This document shows, piece by piece, positions 1 through 9,385 of a DNA stretch of 64,000 nt. Source of the DNA: Xenorhabdus beddingii. GTDB taxonomy: Bacteria > Pseudomonadota > Gammaproteobacteria > Enterobacterales > Enterobacteriaceae. A program made the position numbers and the translations under genes. The notes under the pieces were generated by a model. That model saw nothing but the letters and a program-made list of their open reading frames with translations. It made no database searches and was not told the DNA's origin. The stretch is taken from NCBI RefSeq assembly GCF_002127545.1, contig NZ_MUBK01000001.1:1-64000 (forward strand), given 5' to 3'. The stretch's first letter is position 1. Each line of letters begins with the position of its first letter.

Positions 1-81
1 TGGACTGATTGCTTACTGCCTTAAATGGAAAAAGCCGTCACTGAAAATTTTCTACTCAGACGAAGATTTTCCAGCAACGGC

Positions 82-138
82 TTAAGCGGTATTCGGGTTA
101 AATTTAGGGTGAATTTGGTTAAACTGTGTATCAGCCAT
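82..138 (-). CDS. Putative 18-residue peptide ORF with strong ribosome binding site
   Basis: On the minus strand an ATG at 138 follows a near-perfect AAAGGAG with good spacing and opens an 18-codon frame, MADTQFNQIHPKFNPNTA, ending in TAA. Immediately after the stop lies an imperfect inverted repeat (about 28-84) with matching AAGCCGT and ACGGCTT ends. The product is not recognised. It may be a leader peptide, the truncated 5' end of an island gene, or chance. The ribosome binding site and the structured flanks are the only support. Confidence 0.3.
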   Translation of the reverse strand: MADTQFNQIHPKFNPNTA

Positions 139-168
139 ATCGTAAGTCTCCTTTACGTTGTGGTCAGA

Positions 169-207
169 CGCCTCAGATGTGTTAGCGCACTCTGGGGCGT
201 TGTTTTT
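169..207 (+). terminator. Stem-loop with T-run between alpA-like gene and small ORF
   Basis: CGCCTCAGA (169-177) pairs with TCTGGGGCG (191-199), with a further GTG/CAC pairing inside, followed by TTGTTTTTTT on the plus strand. In that direction it looks like an intrinsic terminator. No plus-strand gene leads into it, however. On the minus strand the same hairpin sits in the leader of the 18-codon ORF, so it may instead be a regulatory RNA structure. The loop GTTAGCGCAC reminds me of phage C4-type antisense RNAs, but I cannot confirm that. Confidence 0.4.
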
Positions 208-243
208 TTATGTTACGTTTCTTATGTCATGTTCTTTTATGCG

Positions 244-450
244 TTATGCCGCCCGTGATTCCGCGATACGTTGCGCAATCCAGTCATCAATTTCTGATTC
301 AATAAAGGCGACTGAGCGAGAGCCGAGTTTGATTTGTTTCGGAAATTCCCCGTCGCTAATCAGCTTGTAGATCCACGCTTTGCTATAACCCGTTCTGCGC
401 TGAACTTCCGGCAAACGGATAAGATTTTCCTTCGGTGCTGTTATTGTCAT
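244..450 (-). CDS. AlpA-family phage-type transcriptional regulator
   Basis: The predicted 68-residue protein has the AlpA/excisionase-like winged helix layout: LIRLPEVQRRTGYSKAWIYK for the helix-turn-helix, then ISDGEFPKQIKLGSRSVAF and a C-terminal EIDDWIAQRI helix. I start it at the ATG at 450 because AGGAG lies just upstream; an upstream extension to 486 has no such site. AlpA proteins of P4-like prophages and islands activate or repress integrase and excision genes. It lies 218 nt downstream of the integrase gene on the same strand, which fits that role. The target promoter is not identified. Confidence 0.85.
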   Translation of the reverse strand: MTITAPKENLIRLPEVQRRTGYSKAWIYKLISDGEFPKQIKLGSRSVAFIESEIDDWIAQRIAESRAA

Positions 451-668
451 ATTTTTTCTCCTGTTACCGAGTCCTTGAGCGCTCATCGTGGACGTTGTTT
501 GATGACAGGAGAATTATTTAAAAAGCAAGATTAAATGAACAGCGTTAATTATTTTTCCAATTTGTTGAATTTATCGTTTTATATGAGGCTCTACCTTTCT
601 ATCTGTATGTTGTATGAAAAACTGTCTCTGTTGGCACTACCAACAAAGTCTGAAAAACAATCATGTCA

Positions 669-1883
669 TTAGGCCCTTTTACCAAATTTTCCGGTTAACA
701 CGTTTTCACCTCGTTCCAGCATCTCCATATAATCCGCATACCATTGCAGCATTTCCTTGCGACCATCGAGATATTGTGCATGATTGTAAGTGCCCCGGAT
801 GCTGTTCTTGTCAACATGGGCAAGCTGCGTTTCAATCCATTCAGACGGGTACCCTTGCTCATGCAAAATTGTGCTCATAGTATGACGAAAACCGTGGCCT
901 GTTGCCCGCCCTGTATAACCAATGCGCTTAATTAATACATTTAACGCCATTTCACTCATCGGCTGTGATTGTTTTATTCTGCCGGGAAAAAGATATTTTC
1001 CTTGGCCTGTAATAGGTTTCATCTGCTCTAAAATATCAATAGCCTGCTGTGATAATGGAACAATATGAGGGCGACGCATTTTCATTTTTTCAGCCGAAAT
1101 TTCCCAAATAGCCTTGTCTAAATCAATTTCTGACCATTCCGCTTTACGTAATTCACCAGGGCGAACGCCTAATATCATTTGTAAACGCATCCCCATTTTT
1201 ACGATGAAACTACCTGTATAAGCATTTAAGGCTTTGTAAAATTCATGGAGTTCATCAACAGTTAAAAATGGATAGTGGGATTTTTTATGAGGAATAAAAG
1301 CAGAAGCTAAATCAGGTGCGGGATTATATTCAGCTCTTCCCGTTACTATTGCATATCGCCACACTTCACCGCAGCGTTGACGCACTTTTCTGAGCTTCTC
1401 CGTCGCTCCCCGATCATTCAATAGAGATAAAACAGCCATCAGATCCATTGGTTTAATTTCAGCAATAGGTTTTTTGCCTATATAGGGGAAAACATCTTTT
1501 TCAAATGTTTCCATCATTTCTAGTGCATAGGAAGCTGACCATCTGTCTTTGCGTTTTTCATACCATTCACGCGTTATATTTTCAAAGGTATTTTCTATCA
1601 GGTTTGCTGCAGATAATTTTTCAGCTTTTCTTACTTCACTGGGATTAATTCCATTAACCACTAGTTTTCTGGCTTCGTCACGTTTAGCTCTGGCTTCTGT
1701 GAGCGTTACAACCGGATAGACACCTAATGAGAGCATTTTGGTTTTACCAGCAAATTGATAACGGTATCTCCAACCTTTCGAGCCATTAGTATCAATTAAC
1801 AAAGATAGCCCGTTGCCATCCGCCAACGTATAGGCTTTTTCCTTTGGCTTCGCCCGCTTAATCATTAAGTCTGTCAGCTTCAT
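669..1883 (-). CDS. intS-like: P4-type tyrosine recombinase (island integrase)
   Basis: A 404-residue site-specific recombinase. The N-terminal arm-binding domain starts MKLTDLMIKRAKPKEKAY with LSLLIDTNGSKGWRYRY (the DUF4102 type), a SAM-like core-binding domain follows, and the catalytic domain carries the Arg in LGVRPGELRKAEW, HGFRHTMSTILHE and the tyrosine in RGTYNHAQYL. These are the residues expected of an active enzyme. I chose the ATG at 1883; a further upstream in-frame start at 1940 adds residues not typical of the family. Its start faces the tRNA-Gly 3' end, so this tRNA is the probable attachment site. The gene appears intact. Confidence 0.93.
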   Translation of the reverse strand: MKLTDLMIKRAKPKEKAYTLADGNGLSLLIDTNGSKGWRYRYQFAGKTKMLSLGVYPVVTLTEARAKRDEARKLVVNGINPSEVRKAEKLSAANLIENTFENITREWYEKRKDRWSASYALEMMETFEKDVFPYIGKKPIAEIKPMDLMAVLSLLNDRGATEKLRKVRQRCGEVWRYAIVTGRAEYNPAPDLASAFIPHKKSHYPFLTVDELHEFYKALNAYTGSFIVKMGMRLQMILGVRPGELRKAEWSEIDLDKAIWEISAEKMKMRRPHIVPLSQQAIDILEQMKPITGQGKYLFPGRIKQSQPMSEMALNVLIKRIGYTGRATGHGFRHTMSTILHEQGYPSEWIETQLAHVDKNSIRGTYNHAQYLDGRKEMLQWYADYMEMLERGENVLTGKFGKRA

Positions 1884-2058
1884 AATCCACCAATATTGTA
1901 TAGAAAAAAGTGTATAGGAAATTTCTATACAAAAAACCATACAACAAATTGCATAGATTTAGAAAGACAATACTAGACTAAGAGAGAATAGCATAGGCAT
2001 GAATCACTTGATTTTACTGAGATAAATAGACTTTTATGGGTCGTGGGAGAAGTGTATC

Positions 2059-2132
2059 TGGAGCGAGTGAAGGGAATCGAACCCTCGTATAGAGCTTGGG
2101 AAGCTCTCGTTCTACCATTGAACTACACTCGC
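2059..2132 (-). tRNA. glyU: tRNA-Gly (anticodon CCC)
   Basis: The minus strand reads GCGAGTG for the 5' acceptor arm and CACTCGC-T-CCA at the 3' end, with GTTCGATTC in the T-loop and an anticodon stem closing TTCCCAA, giving anticodon CCC. The D-arm (AGTTCAATGGTAGAAC) matches E. coli glyU. The gene is 74 nt including an encoded CCA. The integrase gene begins 176 nt beyond its 3' end, so it is also the likely island attachment site. Confidence 0.95.
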
Positions 2133-2247
2133 ATCAATGACGTGACGTTGTTAAATATATACTCCTTGCTGGATCTCAGCAAGTGATTATCATTAATATT
2201 TGTCTACATTTCAACCTGTTGTCTAACGCTTTCTTATCTATATAAAA

Positions 2248-2280
2248 AAACCCCCTGCCAGTTAATCTGGCAGGGGGTTT
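2248..2280 (-). terminator. Terminator downstream of lysS
   Basis: CCCCCTGCCAG and CTGGCAGGGGG form an 11-bp GC-rich stem with a short loop. On the minus strand it is followed by TTTTTTT, about 24 nt after the lysS stop codon. The plus strand side also ends in TTT, so it may work in both directions. Confidence 0.9.
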
Positions 2281-2303
2281 CGCCGATTTTAATCAAAAAA
2301 TGA

Positions 2304-3818
2304 TTATTTATTCGGACGCATTGCCGGGAACAGGATGACGTCACGGATAGTATGGCTGTTAGTGAATAACATTATCATACGGTCGATACCAATCCCCAAG
2401 CCCGCTGTTGGTGGCAAGCCGTGTTCCAGCGCCGTGACGTAATCTTCATCGTAGAACATGGCCTCGTCGTCACCTTCGTCTTTCTGGCGAACCTGCTCTG
2501 CGAAACGTTCAGCCTGATCTTCGGCATCATTCAGTTCCGAGAAACCGTTACCAATTTCACGGCCACCAATGAAGAATTCAAAACGATCCGTAATGAATGG
2601 GTTTTCATTGTTACGACGTGCCAGCGGAGAGACTTCTGCCGGATATTCGGTAATGAACGTTGGCTGAATCAGGTGGCTTTCTGCGGTTTCTTCAAAAATT
2701 TCACACTGAATACGACCCAAACCCCAGCCTTTTTCAACGTCAATGCCCAAAGATTTCGCGATAGCAACCGCTTTATCCATATCATCCAGATCCGCCATGT
2801 TGGTTTCTGGGCGATATTTGCAGATCGCTTCTTTCATGGTCATTTTGGTGAAAGGCTTGCCAAAATCGAACTCTTGTTCACCGTATGGCACCAACGTTGT
2901 GCCCAACACTTCTTGAGTCAAAGTACGGAACAGTTCTTCGATCAATACGATCAGATCTTGGTAATCCGCGTAAGCCATGTAGAGTTCCATCATGGTGAAC
3001 TCTGGGTTGTGACGCGGGGATATCCCTTCGTTACGGAAGTTGCGGTTGATTTCGAAAACACGCTCAAACCCCCCCACGACCAGACGTTTCAGGTACAGTT
3101 CCGGGGCAATACGCAGGTACATATCAATGTCCAGCGCATTGTGGTGCGTGGTGAATGGACGCGCACTTGCACCACCAGGGATCGCCTGCATCATGGGGGT
3201 TTCAACTTCCATGAACCCTTTTTGGGTCATGAAGTTACGCAATGCCAACATCATGCGGGAACGGATTTGGAATGTCTTGCGGGATTCATCATTCGCGATC
3301 AGATCCAAATAACGCTGGCGGTAGCGGGTTTCCTGATCCGCCAAACCGTGGAATTTATCCGGCAGTGGGCGTAGTGCCTTAGTCAGCAAACGCAGTTCAG
3401 TACAATGGATGGAAAGTTCACCCGTCTGAGTTTTAAACAACTTACCCCGTGCGCCTAAAATGTCACCCAAGTCCCATTTTTTGAACTGAGTATTATAAAT
3501 GCCTTCCGGCAAGTCATCACGGGAAACGTAGAGCTGAATGCGGCCACCCATGTCTTGCAAAGTGGCAAAGGATGCCTTGCCCATGATGCGACGTGTCATC
3601 ATGCGACCCGCGACGGTCACTTCGATGTTCAGCTCTTCCAACTCTTCCTTGGTCTTGTCATCATATTTTGCATGCAGATCTGCGGAAATGTTTTCGCGAC
3701 GAAAATCATTTGGGAAAGCAACACCATTGCTGCGCAGTGCAACAAGTTTCTCACGACGAGTTTTCAGTTCATTATTTAAGTCAGGAGCTTGTTCAGCTCC
3801 CTGCTGTTGTTGTGACAT
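2304..3818 (-). CDS. lysS: Lysyl-tRNA synthetase (class II)
   Basis: A 504-residue cytoplasmic enzyme that charges tRNA-Lys with lysine using ATP. The N-terminal OB-fold anticodon-binding domain (about residues 65-150, [18 protein letters not shown]) is followed by the class II catalytic core with motif 2 ([20 protein letters not shown]) and motif 3 ([11 protein letters not shown]) near the C-terminus. Length matches E. coli LysS. It lies 9 nt downstream of prfB on the same strand, the conserved prfB-lysS operon, and ends at a strong terminator. Confidence 0.97.
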   Translation of the reverse strand: MSQQQQGAEQAPDLNNELKTRREKLVALRSNGVAFPNDFRRENISADLHAKYDDKTKEELEELNIEVTVAGRMMTRRIMGKASFATLQDMGGRIQLYVSRDDLPEGIYNTQFKKWDLGDILGARGKLFKTQTGELSIHCTELRLLTKALRPLPDKFHGLADQETRYRQRYLDLIANDESRKTFQIRSRMMLALRNFMTQKGFMEVETPMMQAIPGGASARPFTTHHNALDIDMYLRIAPELYLKRLVVGGFERVFEINRNFRNEGISPRHNPEFTMMELYMAYADYQDLIVLIEELFRTLTQEVLGTTLVPYGEQEFDFGKPFTKMTMKEAICKYRPETNMADLDDMDKAVAIAKSLGIDVEKGWGLGRIQCEIFEETAESHLIQPTFITEYPAEVSPLARRNNENPFITDRFEFFIGGREIGNGFSELNDAEDQAERFAEQVRQKDEGDDEAMFYDEDYVTALEHGLPPTAGLGIGIDRMIMLFTNSHTIRDVILFPAMRPNK

Positions 3819-3827
3819 TTTAGTTCC

Positions 3828-4926
3828 TCATAGGCCAGCTTTCAGGCTTGCTTCAATGAATTTGTCCAAATCACCATCCAGCACAGATTGCGTATTGCGG
3901 GTTTCTACCCCCGTGCGCAAGTCTTTAATGCGGGAATCATCCAAAACGTAAGAGCGGATCTGGCTACCCCAACCAATATCCGATTTGTTCTCTTCCATGG
4001 CTTGTTTATCCGCATTCTTCTTCTGCATTTCCAGTTCGTACAGTTTTGCTTTCAACTGTTTCATCGCCTGGTCTTTGTTTTTATGCTGAGAGCGGTCGGT
4101 CTGGCATTGGGTTACCGTGCCAGTCGGTACGTGGGTGATACGTACAGCAGATTCAGTTTTGTTGACGTGCTGCCCCCCCGCACCAGAGGCGCGGTATACG
4201 TCGATACGTAGATCAGCCGGATTGATCTCAATATCAATATCGTCATCTACCTCTGGGTAGATAAAGGCAGAGCTGAATGATGTATGACGACGGCCACCTG
4301 AGTCAAACGGGCTTTTACGTACCAAGCGATGAACGCCCGTTTCTGTACGCAGCCAACCATAAGCATATTCACCAATGATTTTGATGGTGGCGGATTTCAG
4401 ACCTGCAACTTCACCATCAGATTCTTCAATGATTTCGGTCTTAAAGCCTCTGGATTCAGCCCAACGCAGGTACATGCGCATCAACATGCTGGCCCAATCC
4501 TGAGCTTCTGTACCCCCAGAACCCGCCTGAAGATCCAGATAGCAGTTCGCGTTGTCATATTCGCCAGAGAACATACGACGGAATTCAAGCTGACCCAGTT
4601 TCTCTTCTAACTGTTCCAATTCCGCGAGGGCTTCATTGAAGGTTTCTTCGTCATCCGCTTCCACCGCCAATTCCAGCAGGCCGTTCACATCTTCCAATCC
4701 CTGATCGAGCTGATCGATGGTTTCTACAATGATTTCCAGTGATGAACGCTCTTTACCCAACGCCTGTGCCCGATCCGGTTCATTCCAGACATCAGGCTGT
4801 TCCAGTTCAGCATTAACTTCTTCTAAGCGTTCTTTCTTGGCATCATAGTCAAAGATACCCCCTCAGAACGTCTGTCCGCTCAGACAGGTCCTGAATATGG
4901 TTTTTTACCGGATTAATTTCAAACAT
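3828..4926 (-). CDS. prfB: Peptide chain release factor 2 (programmed +1 frameshift)
   Basis: RF2 recognises UGA and UAA stop codons on the ribosome and triggers peptide release. The first 25 codons run from the ATG at 4926 ([20 protein letters not shown]) to an in-frame TGA at 4849-4851; the body continues in the +1 frame from there. The SPF stop-recognition tripeptide (RKSPFDSGG) and the GGQ peptidyl-hydrolysis motif ([12 protein letters not shown]) are present. Total about 365 residues, as in E. coli. It is co-directional with lysS, 9 nt away. Automatic callers that start at 4760 miss the N-terminus. Confidence 0.96.
4848..4863 (-). promoter_or_regulatory. prfB programmed frameshift site
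   Basis: On the minus strand AGGGGG (4858-4863), a Shine-Dalgarno-like element, lies three nucleotides before CTT TGA C, the classical RF2 autoregulatory slip site. When RF2 is scarce the ribosome slips +1 at CTT and reads through. Codon 26 is the TGA, as in E. coli. Directly seen in the sequence. Confidence 0.96.
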
Positions 4927-5144
4927 ATTTTGTGTCTTATACGTTGTGTATTATGAATAAATGATGGTCGCGATGGTCGCATAGATATTTCCGAACCGTG
5001 CATTGTAACGGATCTATCAGAGGCTTTATAGCATTTCTGGAGATTTGCCACATCATCATCTGTTTTTGATTAACCTGCTGTTAATCAGGCCCTTTGGATC
5101 ATGTGGCAGTGATTATTTCGTTTGCGCCTTCAATTTGGATTCAT

Positions 5145-6878
5145 TCAATACGGCCAAATATGCTGGATCAAAAGCTGGACATCACGATTACCACGAAATT
5201 CGTTAATATCCAGTTTATAAGCCAATTCTACCGTTTTGATGCTATTATCCGGCCAGCGACTGACATCAATGTTAAATGCGATGCCATCCAGCATTGGCCC
5301 GCCATTAAGTGGCTCAAGCATCACTTTCAGATGATTTGCCCCCACAATTCGCTGTTGCAGCAATTTGAATTTACCGTCAAAAACCGGCTCTGCAAATGCC
5401 TGCCCCCACGGGCCACCATCACGCAAGATTTCAGCGACCCCCAGCGACAACTCTCCTAATGCCAGTTCTCCATCACTCCAGATCACACCTTCAAGCTGGG
5501 CAATATCCAACCAATCTGCCATCAATTCGGAAAAATGGCGCTGAAAGAGGTCAAATTTGTCTTGCTCAATCGACAATCCCGCCGCCATCGCATGGCCACC
5601 AAATTTCAGCATCAACCCCGGATATAGGGTATCAAGACGTTCAAGGGCGTCACGCATATGCAGGCCATTCACAGAACGACCCGAACCTTTTAGCGTTCCG
5701 TCGCCAGCAGGGGCGAAAGCGATAACCGGACGATGAAAGCGTTCTTTGATGCGCGAGGCCAGAATACCGACTACCCCCTGATGCCATTCAGGGTGGTAAA
5801 TCGCCAGGCCATAAGGTAACTGAGTATGGGTACGCTCGATTTTATCGCAAATCTGCAAGGCTTCTTGCTGCATACCTTGCTCTATTTCCCGACGGGTTTG
5901 GTTCAGTCCATCCAGCTCACAAGCAATCTGGCGGGCTTGCACGATGTCATCGGTCAATAATAATGCCACCCCAACAGACATATCATCCAAACGTCCGGCG
6001 GCATTTAATCGGGGTCCCAATGCAAACCCCAAATCACTGGCTGCCAGTTTTGTCGATTCCCGTTTGGAGACTTCGAGCAACGCCCGTATCCCCGCACAGC
6101 AACGCCCGGCCCGAATGCGACTTAATCCTTGATATACCAAAATACGATTATTGGTATCAAGGGGAACCACATCTGCCACCGTACCCAGTGCCACTAAATC
6201 CAGCAATTCCGCCAGATTAGGCAGGGGGATCCCCTGCTGCTCGAACCATGCTGATTGGCGTAATTCTGCCCTGAGTGCCGACATCAGATAAAATGTAACA
6301 CCAACACCCGCCAATGCCTTGGAGGGAAAGGAACAGTCAACCAGATTGGGATTGATGATGGCATCGGCGGCGGGCAATGTTTCACCCGGTAAATGGTGAT
6401 CCGTGACAACCACTTTGATGCCGTGTTGATGTGCTGCGGCGACACCATCATGGGATGAGATCCCATTATCGACGGTGATAATCAGGTCAGCGCCTTTTTT
6501 GACAACTTCATCAACGACTTGAACGCTTAATCCATAACCATCTTCAAAACGGTTGGGGACAAGATAATCAAGATTACGATATCCCATTGCACTCAGGGCG
6601 CGAATGCTCAATGCAGTACTGGTTGCCCCATCCGCATCGAAGTCCCCGACAATCACAATGCGCCAATGTTCATGCAAAGCCGTGACCAGCAAGGCAACGG
6701 CCTGCCCGATGCCATTAAGGGATTGATAATTGAGAAGTCCTTTTGCGCCACGCTCCAGCTCATCAGCTTGACGTATGCCACGCATGGCGTATAAACGGCG
6801 CAACAGCGGATGGATATTGTCGGGAAGAAGGCTGAGGTCCGCCGCAGGTCGGCGGCGGAGTTTTGTTTCTCTATTCAC
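5145..6878 (-). CDS. recJ: Single-stranded-DNA-specific exonuclease RecJ
   Basis: A 577-residue 5'-to-3' ssDNA exonuclease acting in RecF-pathway recombination, mismatch repair and base excision repair. The DHH phosphoesterase motifs are clear: VVGDFDADGATST (motif I), VTVDNGISS, VTDHHLPG (the DHH triad) and LAGVGVTFYL. The DHHA1 motif GGHAMAAGLS is in the C-terminal half, and the OB-like tail ends near KLDINEFRGN. Length equals E. coli RecJ. It follows dsbC by 46 nt in the conserved xerD-dsbC-recJ operon. Confidence 0.97.
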   Translation of the reverse strand: MNRETKLRRRPAADLSLLPDNIHPLLRRLYAMRGIRQADELERGAKGLLNYQSLNGIGQAVALLVTALHEHWRIVIVGDFDADGATSTALSIRALSAMGYRNLDYLVPNRFEDGYGLSVQVVDEVVKKGADLIITVDNGISSHDGVAAAHQHGIKVVVTDHHLPGETLPAADAIINPNLVDCSFPSKALAGVGVTFYLMSALRAELRQSAWFEQQGIPLPNLAELLDLVALGTVADVVPLDTNNRILVYQGLSRIRAGRCCAGIRALLEVSKRESTKLAASDLGFALGPRLNAAGRLDDMSVGVALLLTDDIVQARQIACELDGLNQTRREIEQGMQQEALQICDKIERTHTQLPYGLAIYHPEWHQGVVGILASRIKERFHRPVIAFAPAGDGTLKGSGRSVNGLHMRDALERLDTLYPGLMLKFGGHAMAAGLSIEQDKFDLFQRHFSELMADWLDIAQLEGVIWSDGELALGELSLGVAEILRDGGPWGQAFAEPVFDGKFKLLQQRIVGANHLKVMLEPLNGGPMLDGIAFNIDVSRWPDNSIKTVELAYKLDINEFRGNRDVQLLIQHIWPY

Positions 6879-6924
6879 AGATTTTTATTCACTTTCACTG
6901 AAAGGGATGCATTATCGATCCCGA

Positions 6925-7626
6925 TTATTCGCCTTGCTTCTCCAGCTCAGCCAGTAAATCTTTCGGTGGCAGGTAACCGCCGAGCACATTGCCATCTTTT
7001 AGGATAATCGCCGGTGTGCCCCGAACACCAAACTGCGAGCCTAGCTGATATTGTTTTGCAATATCAATTTTGCAGTTCTTGATGGGCGAAACTTTTTCGC
7101 CTTTGAAAACCGCATTCAGTGATTTATTCGGCGTCGCACTGCACCAAATAGACTGCATCTCTTTAGCGGATTCATGTTGCAGCCCATGACGAGGAAATGC
7201 CAGATAACGGACCGTGATCCCCAGATCGTTATATTCCTTCATGCTTTCATGCAATTTGTGGCAATAACCACAGGTAATATCAGTAAAAACCGTGACGACA
7301 TGTTTTTCTTTCGGCGCTTTGTAAATAATCATTTGATTTTTCAAAGCCTCCAGTTTCTTAACCAGAACCTGATTACTGACATTTTTCGGTGCCTGACCAC
7401 TAATATCATAAAGTGGCCCCTGTAACAGATATTTGCCATCATCGGACATATAAATAACGCCCTGCTCAGTTAAAATGGCACTCACACTTGGCAGTTGTGA
7501 CGGAGTAATACTTTCAGCCTTAATTCCCATTCTAGACAGTGAGTTATTGATGGCACTTTCATCAGCAAAGACATTGCTGGCAACAGCAGTCAACAGTAAT
7601 GAAAGGCAAAACGCAATCTTCTTCAT
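6925..7626 (-). CDS. dsbC: Periplasmic thiol:disulfide isomerase DsbC
   Basis: A 233-residue precursor. The ATG at 7626 has AAAGGA upstream and opens a clean signal peptide (MKKIAFCLSLLLTAVASNVFA), so I use it rather than an upstream ATG. The mature protein has an N-terminal dimerisation domain and a thioredoxin-fold domain with the CGYC active site (TDITCGYCHKLHE) and the cis-Pro loop (VRGTPAIIL). DsbC reshuffles wrong disulfides and is kept reduced by DsbD. It lies 28 nt after xerD and before recJ. Confidence 0.96.
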   Translation of the reverse strand: MKKIAFCLSLLLTAVASNVFADESAINNSLSRMGIKAESITPSQLPSVSAILTEQGVIYMSDDGKYLLQGPLYDISGQAPKNVSNQVLVKKLEALKNQMIIYKAPKEKHVVTVFTDITCGYCHKLHESMKEYNDLGITVRYLAFPRHGLQHESAKEMQSIWCSATPNKSLNAVFKGEKVSPIKNCKIDIAKQYQLGSQFGVRGTPAIILKDGNVLGGYLPPKDLLAELEKQGE

Positions 7627-7654
7627 TATTTGTTCCTTTATTCTCATCCCGTGG

Positions 7655-8701
7655 CTACCCACGGGGATGATGTTGTTGATGCAGCACTTTGAGGCGTTCA
7701 GTGGCTACATGAGTGTAAATCTGAGTTGTGGAGAGGTCACTGTGACCTAATAACATCTGCACAACCCGTAAGTCAGCGCCATGATTGAGTAAATGTGTGG
7801 CAAAGGCATGGCGTAAAACATGGGGTGACAAGCGTTCGGTGTCAATTTCTGCTAATACAGCATAGTGTTTGATCCGATGCCAGAACGTCTGCCGTGTCAT
7901 CTGCGTTCCCCGCTTACTGGGGAAAAACACATCCGATACGGAGCCATTCAATAACCACGGCCGCCCATATTCCAGATATTTTTCCAGCCAATAAACGGCC
8001 TCTTCTCCCAGAGGAACCAGTCTTTCTTTATCCCCTTTACCCACAATTCTGACCACTCCCTGACGTAAGCTCACATCCGATAACGTCAGGCCAACCAATT
8101 CAGAGACCCGTAGCCCACACGCATAAAGCACTTCCAGCATGGCTTTATCCCGCAGTTCAATCGGTTGGTCAACCAAAGGGGCATTGAGCAAATTCTCAAC
8201 TTGCTTTTCGCTTAAATCCTTGGGCAAACGCTTAGGTAATTTGGGCGCAGATAATAATGCGGTTGGATCATCTGCCCGCATTCTTTCACGATAAAGATAC
8301 TGAAACAACCGCCGCATTGCACTGAGCAAGCGGGCTGAACTGCTCGCTTTATAACCGCCATCCACCCGCTCAGCCAAAAAAGATTGTAGTTCTATAGACT
8401 GCACTGAAAGTAAATCATGGTCATAATGCGCCAACCAATTATTCAGGGCTTGTAAATCAAGCCGGTAAGAAGCCAGAGTATTTTCAGCCAGACCTTTTTC
8501 CAGCCAGATAGCATCAAGAAATTGTTCTATCAGAGGGTTAGCCGATGAATGCAGTTCCGTTGAACGCGGTTCCGTTGAACGCGGTTTCGGAGAATTATTT
8601 TCCGGTGAACGATTTGTAGGTGAACCGTTTTTTGGCGAACCGTTTTTTTGTGAATCGTTTTCTGATAAATCGTTTTCTGATAGATCATGTTTTCTTGGCA
8701 C
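7655..8701 (-). CDS. xerD: Tyrosine recombinase XerD with repeat-coded N-terminal extension
   Basis: XerD acts with XerC at dif to resolve chromosome dimers under FtsK control. The catalytic residues are present: ACGLRVSEL (Arg), HVLRHAFATHLL, LLGHSDLSTTQIYTH with the tyrosine. E. coli XerD is 298 residues; this one is about 348 because roughly 45 residues of degenerate pentapeptide repeats precede the SAM-like core-binding domain (LIEQFLDAIWLEKG). I place the start at a GTG (8701) preceded by GGAGG; an ATG at 8731 is also possible. No start codon exists right at the family N-terminus, so the extension is probably translated. Confidence 0.93.
   Translation of the reverse strand: MPRKHDLSENDLSENDSQKNGSPKNGSPTNRSPENNSPKPRSTEPRSTELHSSANPLIEQFLDAIWLEKGLAENTLASYRLDLQALNNWLAHYDHDLLSVQSIELQSFLAERVDGGYKASSSARLLSAMRRLFQYLYRERMRADDPTALLSAPKLPKRLPKDLSEKQVENLLNAPLVDQPIELRDKAMLEVLYACGLRVSELVGLTLSDVSLRQGVVRIVGKGDKERLVPLGEEAVYWLEKYLEYGRPWLLNGSVSDVFFPSKRGTQMTRQTFWHRIKHYAVLAEIDTERLSPHVLRHAFATHLLNHGADLRVVQMLLGHSDLSTTQIYTHVATERLKVLHQQHHPRG
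8546..8680 (-). repeat. Nine degenerate 15-nt tandem repeats inside the xerD 5' end
   Basis: Nine consecutive in-frame 15-nt units encode the pentapeptides SENDL, SENDS, QKNGS, PKNGS, PTNRS, PENNS, PKPRS, TEPRS and TELHS. Neighbouring units are most alike and identity decays with distance, which is the mark of stepwise expansion by slippage. All units keep the xerD reading frame. The coded segment is polar and low in complexity and is likely disordered. Confidence 0.85.
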
Positions 8702-8808
8702 AAGCCCTCCTTTTTTATCTGCGCCTTCCAATCGGCTATTATGCCTGAAAAAGCGATTATTCTGTTACAATACCACCCCTGATATCCAAAATTCCCTGAT
8801 AAAAAATG

Positions 8809-9327
8809 ATGAAAATTGGTCTCTTTTACGGCTCCAGTACGTGTTATACAGAAATGGTAGCAGAAAAAATACGCGATATACTCGGTGAAGACTTAATCGA
8901 CCTGCATAATGTCAAAGATTGTGATCCCAAATTGATGGAAGAGTATTCTGTCTTGATCCTCGGTATCCCAACGTGGGATTTTGGGGAATTGCAAGAAGAT
9001 TGGCTGACTATTTGGGATCAGCTTCCCTCACTGGATCTGGCAGGAAAAATCGTTGCCATGTATGGCATGGGAGATCAGATCGATTATAGTGAGTGGTTTT
9101 TGGATGCGTTAGGGATGCTGTATCATCACCTGCGGCCAACGGGTGTACAATTTATTGGTTTCTGGCCAACAGCAGGCTATGAATTTACCAGCCCGAAACC
9201 CTTATCTGACGATGGTCAGCAATTTGTCGGGCTAGCGTTGGACGATGTCAATCAGTTTGAACAAACTGATGAGCGTTTAAGCGAGTGGTGTATGCAGATT
9301 TTGGCTGAGATGGAAGCGTTATTCTGA
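8809..9327 (+). CDS. fldB: Flavodoxin 2
   Basis: A 172-residue FMN-binding electron carrier. The phosphate-binding loop is [16 protein letters not shown] at the N-terminus, and the isoalloxazine-contacting loops are [14 protein letters not shown] and [12 protein letters not shown]. The sequence is closer to FldB than FldA of E. coli throughout ([14 protein letters not shown]). It is divergent from xerD, the arrangement also found in E. coli. An ATG one codon earlier (8806) is equally possible. Confidence 0.95.
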   Translation: MKIGLFYGSSTCYTEMVAEKIRDILGEDLIDLHNVKDCDPKLMEEYSVLILGIPTWDFGELQEDWLTIWDQLPSLDLAGKIVAMYGMGDQIDYSEWFLDALGMLYHHLRPTGVQFIGFWPTAGYEFTSPKPLSDDGQQFVGLALDDVNQFEQTDERLSEWCMQILAEMEALF

Positions 9328-9385
9328 CTATATTTTGTTTTGGCTATTTTTGTTGTGGTTGTTTTTAATTAGCAAGTTAATCAGT

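Larger units (their letters stand above)
1..2061. mobile_element. Right end of an integrative element inserted at tRNA-Gly(CCC)
   Basis: A P4-type tyrosine integrase gene begins about 180 nt from the 3' end of a tRNA-Gly gene and reads away from it, with an AlpA-type regulator further in. This is the standard arrangement of P4-like islands that integrate in tRNA 3' ends. The element continues to the left beyond the window, so the second attachment site is not visible. The tRNA 3' half (TTCGATTCCCTTCACTCG on the minus strand) is the expected duplicated core. The extent is inferred from gene content. Confidence 0.75.

Noticed and set aside
25..258. 77-codon plus-strand frame at the left edge
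   Set aside because: It runs across the hairpin and inverted repeat against the island genes, with a hydrophobic low-complexity tail and no ribosome binding site.
2421..3374. 317-codon open frame antisense to lysS
   Set aside because: It lies wholly inside the conserved lysS gene on the other strand, has no family resemblance and no ribosome binding site of note.
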